Assembly: GCF_051124815.1 (NCBI RefSeq) | Contig: NZ_CP118492.1 | Coordinates: 62,001-126,000 of the forward strand | DNA length: 64,000 nt | Direction of reading: 5' to 3' | Origin: Azospirillum sp051124815 | Lineage (GTDB): Bacteria > Pseudomonadota > Alphaproteobacteria > Azospirillales > Azospirillaceae | In this document: in pieces, positions 1 through 6,233 of the stretch | How positions within the stretch are numbered: position 1 is the stretch's first letter | How the letters are laid out: each line of letters starts with the position of its first letter | Position numbers and translations under genes: made by a program | The notes under the pieces: model-generated | Told to the model about the DNA's origin: nothing | The model's database searches: none | Seen by the model: only the letters and a program-made list of their open reading frames with translations

Positions 1-40
1 ATCGCAAAGGGATCGCTTTGAAGTCACTGAAAAGGAGAGT

Positions 41-58
41 GCGTCGGAGATCCGACGC
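41..58. terminator. Short hairpin, possible terminator
   Basis: An 8-bp stem (GCGTCGGA / TCCGACGC) closes on a 2-nt loop and is followed on the plus strand by CCGTTTTC. It could end transcription of a plus-strand gene lying left of the window. The T-run is short, so this is tentative. Confidence 0.35.
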
Positions 59-86
59 CCGTTTTCAAAGAGCCAACAAGGTTCAT

Positions 87-112
87 CAGAAGCGAAGCCG
101 GCTTCGCTTCTG
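87..112. repeat. Perfect 26-bp palindrome, copy 1, downstream of the ParA cassette
   Basis: A perfect palindrome centred at 99/100 with core AGCGAAGCCGGCTTCGCT. It sits 22 bp past the stop of the DUF3102-like gene. A second, imperfect copy lies at 1581-1602 upstream of the ParA gene, so the two bracket the cassette. Partition cassettes often carry such sites as centromeres or operators; transposon ends are the alternative. Confidence 0.7.
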
Positions 113-133
113 CCTTGCCGTCGTGTCGTAACA

Positions 134-775
134 TCAGGAGAGAGCGTCTTCGTCGATGTCTTCACCCACCTCCGCCTTCAGTGCGGCGATCTGCTCTTCC
201 AATCGGGCTCGTTCGGCGAGCAGGCGCTTTAAGGTCTCTCGCTTCGCCGCTTGGTCGGTGTCGCCCTGGAGGGGAAGGGCCGGCCTGCGGGACAGTGCCT
301 TGAATGCCCGGATCTCGGCGCGGCGGGCTTCTTTGCGGATGATGCCCTCATCAAGAGCCTGTCGGCGCTCGTCGTCCGTCAGGGTCGTGATCTCGTAGAG
401 CACGGTGTACGAGGTCGGTGTAACGTCTGCCGGCAGCAAATTGTCGCGGACGGCACGGTAGGCAGCCATCATCATCTGAGCCGCCCGCGGAGCAAACGGC
501 AACCGACCATTGATCATGGCTTCGAAATCGCCATGGCCCAACGCCGCCTTCGCCCGAAGAAGGTATTCGCCGATGGCGATGAAACGCTGACCGGCTTCAT
601 GGAAGAGAGTCGTGATCGTATCAACATAGTCGTCGAGCGACACCGGCTCGCGCGATGGCGCAATGACCTCCGGCTCGATCGCAGGTGTTTGGCTCTTCAG
701 GCTGGGCAAGGCTCCCGCTCCTGACTGCAGCGAACGCTTGAAGTCGGCAGCGCTGACGCCTCTGATCTTGCTCAT
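134..775 (-). CDS. DUF3102-like protein in a ParA operon
   Basis: 213 residues. The start is the ATG at 775, one base past the stop of the upstream ParA-like gene, so the two are translationally linked. Residues about 50-140 resemble the DUF3102 family: a region with EAGQRFIAIGEYLLRAK and GHGDFEAMINGRLPF, followed by a helical segment resembling the usual self-avoiding HTH-like pattern. The C-terminus (about 165-213) is charged and helical (ERARLEEQIAALKAEV), likely a short coiled coil. Position directly after a ParA suggests a DNA-binding partner of the ATPase that replaces ParB; that role is inference. Longer in-frame translation upstream of 775 runs through parA in another frame and was rejected. 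Confidence 0.7.
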   Translation of the reverse strand: MSKIRGVSAADFKRSLQSGAGALPSLKSQTPAIEPEVIAPSREPVSLDDYVDTITTLFHEAGQRFIAIGEYLLRAKAALGHGDFEAMINGRLPFAPRAAQMMMAAYRAVRDNLLPADVTPTSYTVLYEITTLTDDERRQALDEGIIRKEARRAEIRAFKALSRRPALPLQGDTDQAAKRETLKRLLAERARLEEQIAALKAEVGEDIDEDALS

Positions 776-776
776 G

Positions 777-1481
777 TCACGCCTCCGTGGTCGCCTTGGC
801 CCGTTTGGATCGTTTCTTTGCTGCCTTCGGGCCGATACCGAGCCGGTCGGAAATCTCGGCGGCAAGCGTTTCGACATCTCGGACGGCATCCTTGTCGCCC
901 ATGCTGAGCGGCGCGCGATGCAGCAACCAGGCTTCGCGGAAACAGACCCGGTCGGCAAGGTCGGAGTCGAGGAGCGGGAGCTCCGCCGCTGTGATGAACT
1001 CACGAGCCTTTGCCGTCATAACCTCGCGGCGCTTGGAACGGTTCAGGACGACGGCACGAGGAATGACCGCTGTCGGATTATGCTTCCGTGCGGTTTTCTC
1101 CACGTGGTCGATGACCCCATTGGTCCGGCTCGCCTCGATGATGTCGGGGCGGCTCGGGTTTGCGGGAATCAGTACCGCATCCGCAGCGCCGACGGCAAAG
1201 AGCATCCCTTGCGACAGCACACCCGCGACGTCGATGAGCACGATGTCATGTTCCGTGTTCGCGGCGATGGCAGCATCAAAGACGGTGTCTTCGGTAACGC
1301 GTATGCAGGTCACGTTCGGCATGCCGGCATCTCCGATCCAATCCAAGAGATTGGAGTTCGGGTCGAGATCGAGGGCGGCAACTTTTAGACCGCACCGACT
1401 GCTCCAATAGTCGGCGAGCGACACGACGAGCGAGGTCTTACCCGCACCTCCCTTACCGCTTGCCACTGCCAGGATGGCCAC
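777..1481 (-). CDS. ParA-family partition ATPase (second par cassette)
   Basis: 234 residues. It begins with the deviant Walker A motif ASGKGGAGKTS (residues 7-17) typical of ParA/MinD ATPases, followed by ALDLDPNSN (Walker A' aspartate region) and VLIDVAG (Walker B). It lacks the N-terminal HTH seen in the other ParA of this window, so it is a small type Ib-like ParA. ParA ATPases position plasmids by dynamic assembly on nucleoid DNA. The DUF3102-like gene follows one base later. The C-terminus is lysine- and arginine-rich (KAAKKRSKRAK), which may help non-specific DNA binding. It could act in plasmid segregation or in conjugative or cellular cargo positioning. Confidence 0.88.
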   Translation of the reverse strand: MAILAVASGKGGAGKTSLVVSLADYWSSRCGLKVAALDLDPNSNLLDWIGDAGMPNVTCIRVTEDTVFDAAIAANTEHDIVLIDVAGVLSQGMLFAVGAADAVLIPANPSRPDIIEASRTNGVIDHVEKTARKHNPTAVIPRAVVLNRSKRREVMTAKAREFITAAELPLLDSDLADRVCFREAWLLHRAPLSMGDKDAVRDVETLAAEISDRLGIGPKAAKKRSKRAKATTEA

Positions 1482-1580
1482 GCTTCCCTCCGTTTGCTCG
1501 GATCCGTTGACGCAAAATGCCCCGCTGATTTGGGATCGTCAATGCGAAAGCATACTAAAAACGCGCCGTCATCGCTCCAG

Positions 1581-1602
1581 AAAGCGAAGCCGGCTTCGGT
1601 TT
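1581..1602. repeat. Imperfect palindrome, copy 2, upstream of the ParA cassette
   Basis: The core CGAAGCCGGCTTCG (1585-1598) is a perfect palindrome identical to the core of 87-112. With one mismatched pair the arms extend to 22 bp. It lies about 100 bp upstream of the ParA start codon, where an autoregulatory operator or partition site would be expected. The rest of 1482-1686 shows no gene. Confidence 0.6.
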
Positions 1603-1686
1603 TGCCAGATGCCGTGACCAGGGGAGCCGAGGCGGAAGGTAAATTGCTACAGTCTTCCTATGTGCCACTGAGATAGGCCGATCGCG

Positions 1687-1965
1687 TTACGGCAGCGGTA
1701 CCGGTTGCGGATAAACGCGACCCTGCTCCAGGATCAGGCCCGTGTCGAGTATGACGCGGGGCGATCCCGGCTCCCGCACCGGTGCCAGCGTTTGTACCCC
1801 AAGGAGCGGTGTCCGCCACTTCCACCGGTGCAAAATGGGCAACCACCGTCCCAGAGCCCAGCGTCCAGTTCCATGGACTTCAGCATAGGCTTTCAGCGTC
1901 AGTCCGCTGCCCTTCCAAGCCTCAACATGACCGCGCCAATAGCTTTCCAGAGCCTGATCCATCAT
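1687..1965 (-). pseudogene. Transposase accessory (IS66 TnpA-like) remnant
   Basis: The first 45 residues (SYWRGHVEAWKGSGLTLKAY and AEVHGTGRWALGRWL) match the N-terminal helix-turn-helix style of IS66-type TnpA proteins. After about residue 50 the resemblance is lost. No tnpB or tnpC neighbour follows, so this is a stranded fragment. Confidence 0.5.
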
Positions 1966-2109
1966 CTTCTTACCCCGCTGAGCTGCGGCCAGCGGAGTAT
2001 TTCATGAACCACGATCACGTCGGATGCGTCGTCATACAACGCTTACGGTGCAGGCGATCCGGTTGATGGAGGAACATGATGTCGAAGCCCCGGAGGGGCT
2101 GGTGAGCCT

Positions 2110-2290
2110 GTGTCGGGCACGCTACGCAAAACCACAGTGAACCGGTATCCGCGCGCCGGTGGGTTGGACTACGCTCAGGTGATCCGTGCGTCGGCAGCGG
2201 TGCGGTTCCAGGCGCGGCGGTCGAACGAACTGTGGCAGTTCGACATAAGCTCGTCGGACCTGAAGCACGCGATCCTCGACGAGAAGCGAG
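2110..2290 (+). pseudogene. Integrase/Mu-type transposase fragment
   Basis: The translation contains RFQARRSNELWQFDISSSDL, the entry into the catalytic core of a DDE integrase-type transposase (NELWQFD is the first-aspartate region). Upstream, between about 2040 and 2110, related sequence is visible only in other frames, broken by stops. Downstream the resemblance ends by about 2290, where an IS701 remnant starts. Only a small part of the gene remains. Confidence 0.5.
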
Positions 2291-2401
2291 AGCGCGAACT
2301 GCAGCAACTCGTACGTTGCGGCTGTAAGCCGGTGGCCCGCTTCATGGACGGGGCGCACGACCTGCACGGCAAAACGCTGATTGGACTGAAGCTGCTGATA
2401 G

Positions 2402-2660
2402 GGGTGGTCCTGGGTCGGCGAACAGCGGCACCAGCAGATGAAGGAAGAGCTCGGCCTCGATCACTTCGAAGGGCGGGGCTGGCAAGGCCTTCACCACCAT
2501 GCCGTGCTGGATCGCTTTGGCCCTTCTCCAGCACCAGCTCCTTGCCGCCGTGCCGGAAGGGGAAAAAACGAACGGCGCAGACCGCGGGCCGCCTCCGCAG
2601 CCGACGCTCTCCGCCATCCGTCAGGCCATTCTCGCGCAAATCCGGTCACCGCACCCGTTC
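2402..2660 (+). pseudogene. IS701-family transposase C-terminal remnant
   Basis: The plus strand encodes KEELGLDHFEGRGWQGLHHH and then, after a frame change at about 2500-2515, ALALLQHQLLAAVPEGEK. Together these match the conserved C-terminal end of IS701-family transposases. The catalytic domain is missing and the frame is broken. Decayed IS sequence therefore fills 1687-2660, between the two partition cassettes. Confidence 0.55.
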
Positions 2661-2755
2661 GATGTCCGTGCTGTCGGTTCTGGCTCATCCCGCACAAGCG
2701 AGCGTAGAACTGGCGTAGCAGCGCCAGTAGCGCGGGGATCGGTAGGGCCGCGGCT

Positions 2756-2771
2756 TATTAGACGTCTAATA
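2756..2771. other. Perfect 16-bp palindrome, candidate parS
   Basis: TATTAGACGTCTAATA reads identically on both strands. It lies 5 bp beyond the parB stop codon. ParB proteins of plasmids bind short palindromes of this size close to their own operon, so this is the best parS candidate in the window. It is AT-rich against a GC-rich background. It has no T-run that would make it a terminator. Confidence 0.55.
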
Positions 2772-2776
2772 GCATG

Positions 2777-3646
2777 TCACTCACCGAGCAGCGTATCGAT
2801 GGCGGTGCGTAGCGCGCGCAGAGCCTCGCGGTCGGCATCGTCGAGCTGGCTGCCGCCGTCGCTGAGATCACGCAGGCTTGCGACTCCCTTGTGCAGCGCC
2901 CGCAACGTCGTTCGGTGCGTAGCAAGGGCAGGGGAGGGAGCTTTGCGCTGTTTCTTGGCCTCGCGCACCGCCTTGACGGTGAGGCCGGCTTTCGCACGTT
3001 CCCACAACTGCGCCTGCAGTGCGGCATCACCGAGTTCGGAAAGCTCCATCAGCACCGAAACCGACACATGGCTCTGAAGCGGCGCATCCTCCTGGATCGC
3101 CGCCGGCAGCCGCAGGATACCGAGCAGCCGCGCCACGTACTCTTGCGATTTGCCGATCAGCACCGCGGCTTGATCCTGCGTCAACCCCTTGTCCTCGACC
3201 AGACGCTCCAGCGAACGCGCAACGTCGATTGCGTGCAGGTCGACACGCTGGACGTTCTCGATCAGAGCCAAGGCCTGGGCATCGTCGGTGTCGAGCACCA
3301 GCGCCGGAATGGTTTCGCGGTCAAGCTGACGGAAGGCCCAGTATCGCCGTTCGCCGGCAATGATCATGAAGCGGTCGACGGCGATCTCGCGCACGTTGAT
3401 CGGCTGCAGCAATCCCTTCTGCTCGATCGACGCGGCCAGCGTCGCGATGTCGGCCTCCCGAGCGTTGCGCCGCGGCTGATCGGGATCCGGCTCGATCTGG
3501 CCAAGCGGGATTTCCCGGAAGCGCATCTTGCCGCTCAGTCCGAACAGCGCCCGGTTGCTGGTCCCGCCACCGCCAGCGGCGGCGCGGCTGATCGTCCGCT
3601 TCAGCAGTCCGGTGTTTGCGACATCAAGCCCCTTCTTAGCCGCCAT
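2777..3646 (-). CDS. parB: ParB/RepB-family partition protein
   Basis: 289 residues from the ATG at 3646, which overlaps the parA stop by 11 nt. The N-terminal ParB/Sulfiredoxin domain (about 50-150) holds PLGQIEPDPDQPRR and the conserved GERRYWAF box; this family binds and hydrolyses CTP to load on DNA as a clamp. A central helix-turn-helix follows (LTQDQAAVLIGKSQEYVARL) and reads parS. The C-terminus (about 240-289) would carry dimerisation. An upstream in-frame start at 3688 exists but lies within parA. A perfect palindrome at 2756-2771, just past the stop, is its likely target. Confidence 0.93.
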   Translation of the reverse strand: MAAKKGLDVANTGLLKRTISRAAAGGGGTSNRALFGLSGKMRFREIPLGQIEPDPDQPRRNAREADIATLAASIEQKGLLQPINVREIAVDRFMIIAGERRYWAFRQLDRETIPALVLDTDDAQALALIENVQRVDLHAIDVARSLERLVEDKGLTQDQAAVLIGKSQEYVARLLGILRLPAAIQEDAPLQSHVSVSVLMELSELGDAALQAQLWERAKAGLTVKAVREAKKQRKAPSPALATHRTTLRALHKGVASLRDLSDGGSQLDDADREALRALRTAIDTLLGE

Positions 3647-4664
3647 GACCAACCTCCGCCCGAGCCAGCGCCAGCAGCGCCTCGGCAATTTCCTGGTAGC
3701 TGTCCGCTCCGGCGGAATTCGGGTTCATCGCCAATCCCGGCCGCCCGGCCAATACGCTCTTGGTGTAATCCACAGCCCGGCGCACCGGCGCGAACAGGCG
3801 CAGGTTCTCCGACTCCGCCATCGCTTGCAGCTCGGTCAGGATCTGTTCGTCCTGCAGCCGGCGCGGGCTGAACATCGTCGGCAGGATGCCAAGGATCCGC
3901 AGCCGCGGGTTGACCAGTTCCCGCACGCCGGCGATGGTTTCGAACAGCTGGGGAATGCCCATCAGCGACAGCATCTCCGTCTGGGTCGGGATGAGAAGCT
4001 GATCGGCGGCGTTCAGCACAGACACGGTCAGTTCGCCCAGATGCGGCGGGCAATCGAGAATGATGAAGTCATAGTGGCCGGACAACTGGGCGATCTTGGC
4101 GCGCAGGATCAGCGTACCGTTGGGCTGGCGCAGCAGTTCGCGGTCGGCCGCCGCCAGCGAGATGGAGGAGGGCAGCAGGTCGAAGGCGCCGTCGCACACC
4201 GGGGTGACGAATTCCCGCAATGGGCGGGTCGAGCGCAGCGCATGGGTCAGCGTCTCTTTCACCACCTCGCGTTCATGCGGGTCGACACCAAGATGGACGG
4301 TCGCGTTGGCCTGAGGGTCGCAGTCGACCAGCAGCACCCGCTGGCCCTGCCGGCTCAGCAACCACGCGACATTCACGCAGGTCGTCGTCTTGCCGACCCC
4401 GCCCTTCTGGTTCGCGGCGCAGAGAACAAGCGGAGCATTGCGCGCGCTGGACGCGGCCGGAATACCGACCGGGCTGGTCGACGCCTTCAGCGCGGCGCCG
4501 ACTGTTTGCGGAATGCGCTCCGCTCCGGTTTCCCAACGGGAGATCTTAGCGCGGTCATAGCGGCGGCCGAGCCGCTCGTTCAGCCAGACCACCAACTCCT
4601 GTTGATTCATACCGCGGTCTTCGCGGTAGCGGCGCAGTTCCTCGCCGCTCATCTCATGCGCCAT
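3636..4664 (-). CDS. parA: ParA partition ATPase with N-terminal HTH
   Basis: 342 residues. Residues 1-60 form an XRE-like helix-turn-helix (GMNQQELVVWLNERLGRRYD, then RAKISRWETGAERIP). The ATPase domain starts near 80 with the deviant Walker A NQKGGVGKTTT (85-95), then VDCDPQANAT and IILDCPPHLGE. This is the type Ia architecture in which ParA also represses its own operon. It is the first gene of parA-parB. A near-palindrome at 4712-4729, about 48 bp upstream of the start, is a plausible operator. A later in-frame ATG (MSGEELRR) is a possible alternative start. Confidence 0.93.
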   Translation of the reverse strand: MAHEMSGEELRRYREDRGMNQQELVVWLNERLGRRYDRAKISRWETGAERIPQTVGAALKASTSPVGIPAASSARNAPLVLCAANQKGGVGKTTTCVNVAWLLSRQGQRVLLVDCDPQANATVHLGVDPHEREVVKETLTHALRSTRPLREFVTPVCDGAFDLLPSSISLAAADRELLRQPNGTLILRAKIAQLSGHYDFIILDCPPHLGELTVSVLNAADQLLIPTQTEMLSLMGIPQLFETIAGVRELVNPRLRILGILPTMFSPRRLQDEQILTELQAMAESENLRLFAPVRRAVDYTKSVLAGRPGLAMNPNSAGADSYQEIAEALLALARAEVGHGG

Positions 4665-4711
4665 CGGGTATCGCTCACTCCGGAAGGTGAATCCGCGGAA
4701 CGATGAGCGAT

Positions 4712-4729
4712 GTTGACGGTACTGTCAAC
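4712..4729. promoter_or_regulatory. Near-palindrome upstream of parA, candidate ParA operator
   Basis: GTTGACGGTACTGTCAAC is an 18-bp inverted repeat with one mismatched pair around a GTAC centre. It lies 48 bp upstream of parA, whose product carries an N-terminal HTH. The arms contain TTGAC, so a bound protein could also cover a -35 element. Function is inferred from position. Confidence 0.45.
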
Positions 4730-4794
4730 CGATGTGCATCTTGCTGTGTAGCACATGCCATGCCCGACTGCGCTGCGCCCAAGGAACCCTTATC

Positions 4795-4855
4795 GCGTAC
4801 TCTTGCGATGAAGCCTCGCAAGAGTACGCAGGAGGCTGGTCATCGCAAGAGTGCG
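4795..4855. repeat. Iterons on the 3' side of repA
   Basis: Three copies of the replication iteron. 4795-4812 is in inverted orientation (GCGTACTCTTGCGATGAA), 4816-4829 is direct (TCGCAAGAGTACGC), and 4841-4855 is direct with one change (CATCGCAAGAGTGCG). The last overlaps the repA stop codon and supplies its final codons. They match the repeats at 5835-6088 on the other side of repA. Confidence 0.85.
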
Positions 4856-5775
4856 AACTGCCGTTCCGGCACCGGCGGACGCGAGGGGTGGAGGACGAGG
4901 CCGGCCTCGTCGATGCTGACCTTCGCATCGGGGTAGACCGCCAGGGCGGCTTTCAGGGCGTCTTGGAATCGCGGCTTGAACTGGAAAACATTCTTGTAGC
5001 CGGCGCCGAACTGGCCATGCAGGGCGGTCCAGGTCACCGGCGTGGCGGACCCCAGGACATGCAGGCGGTAGGCGAGCCAGATATAGATGTCGATTGCCAT
5101 CGATTTGTTGGAGATCAGCTTGATCGCCGGCTCCCAAACCGGAACCGGATGTTCGCGCAAGGCTTTGAAGAAGCTGTCGGAAAGGCGTACCGTGTCTACC
5201 CACAGGCGCAGTTGCTGATCGTCGTCGGTGTCGTAGAGCTGGATGCCGCCCTTGACGATTGTATCCTTGGCGAACTCGGCCTTCTTGCCTTGGCGTTCCC
5301 AGATGAAGGTCAGATTGCAGGCGCTGATTCTATTGGCCTGTTCCTTGACGTCACGGTACGATTTGCCGCCGGTCGAAACGTTCATCCGGCTCATCCAGTC
5401 ACGCATGGAAGCCCCCAACTCGACCTCCGGGCTGCCGGTCTGGATGGCGCGGGTCTGCAGGTAAAGCAGGATGAGACGGGCTCTGGAGCCGTAGGGGACA
5501 CCGAACAGCCGTGTCGTGCCGTCATTGTCGGGCAGGCGGCCCGGCTCGATGATCAGTTTGACCTTGTGTCCGGGGCGTTCCCAATGCTGCTCGTCCGGCA
5601 AGGCCTTGTGTGGCAGACTGGTCAGGCAGAATCCGGCATAGGTGATGCCGAGAGCCTTGCTTTCGGTTGCCAGTGCTTCCGCCGCCAGATCGACGAAGGG
5701 GCGCTCCTGTTCCGGGACGAGACGGCGGGCATCAACGGCGCCATGCGTCCTGATCAGTTCGTGAAGCGTACCCAC
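4840..5775 (-). CDS. repA: Plasmid replication initiator RepA (RPA family)
   Basis: 311 residues from a GTG at 5775, preceded by GGAGGGATGATCC as ribosome-binding site. It resembles the plasmid RepA/RPA family (PF04796-like): RLFGVPYGSRARLILLYLQT, then WMSRMNVSTGGKSYRDVKEQ in the DNA-binding part, and SMAIDIYIWLAYRLH further on. Such initiators bind iterons to open the origin. Iterons are present on both sides of the gene, and the stop codon itself falls inside one. Downstream come parA and parB on the same strand. I see no antisense RNA or anti-terminator gene, so copy control is probably by iteron titration. Confidence 0.9.
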   Translation of the reverse strand: MGTLHELIRTHGAVDARRLVPEQERPFVDLAAEALATESKALGITYAGFCLTSLPHKALPDEQHWERPGHKVKLIIEPGRLPDNDGTTRLFGVPYGSRARLILLYLQTRAIQTGSPEVELGASMRDWMSRMNVSTGGKSYRDVKEQANRISACNLTFIWERQGKKAEFAKDTIVKGGIQLYDTDDDQQLRLWVDTVRLSDSFFKALREHPVPVWEPAIKLISNKSMAIDIYIWLAYRLHVLGSATPVTWTALHGQFGAGYKNVFQFKPRFQDALKAALAVYPDAKVSIDEAGLVLHPSRPPVPERQFALLR

Positions 5776-5834
5776 GGATCATCCCTCCTGCCAGAGCCGT
5801 CAGGAGTGTGAACGGTCGGGCCATGAACTGCAAC

Positions 5835-6088
5835 GCGTACTCTTGAGAGCATAGCTAGTAGAAATCCTATTTGAGACTCTATTAGTTGATTCATCGCAAG
5901 AGTACGGGGGAAAAGCCGAGTCGGCCCGAGTCGCCGATCGCAAGAGTGCGCAACGGCATCGCAACAATACGCGGGACAAGCTGGCGTCGGCGCGTGGCTG
6001 GCCGGCTCTTCATCGCAAGAGTACGCAACCGGCCTGCGAATCGGTAATTCCATGACCGCCGGCAGGCGGGTTCATCGCAAGAGTACGC
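5835..6088. repeat. Iteron array upstream of repA, probable oriV
   Basis: Copies of TTCATCGCAAGAGTACGC occur at 6009-6026 and 6071-6088 (full matches) and at 5890-5906 (nearly full). Degenerate copies lie at 5936-5951 and 5957-5972, and an inverted partial copy at 5835-5847. An AT-richer stretch (about 5845-5890) adjoins them, as expected for a melting region. The array lies just upstream of repA. No exact DnaA box was seen in it. Confidence 0.85.
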
Positions 6089-6184
6089 GGGACCATGGCG
6101 CGGGGTCTTGTGGCGACAGTAGATCGGATCGCGTAAAATCGGGATCGATTTGAAGCGTGAATCCGATCGCCAAACATAAAGCTG

Positions 6185-6220
6185 CAGCGTCGTGCGTTTT
6201 TTATTAAACGCATGACGCTG
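6185..6220 (-). terminator. 15-bp stem-loop after the SNF2 gene
   Basis: Arms 6185-6199 and 6206-6220 pair over 15 bp with one mismatch around a 6-nt AT loop. The structure lies 14 bp past the helicase stop and separates it from the origin region. There is no long U-tract, so termination may be bidirectional or factor-assisted. Confidence 0.55.
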
Positions 6221-6233
6221 TAATCGGCCGGCG

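Noticed and set aside
4795..6088. CRISPR-like spaced repeats
   Set aside because: Repeats differ in orientation, spacing is irregular and they flank repA; they are iterons. No CRISPR array or cas gene was seen in the window.
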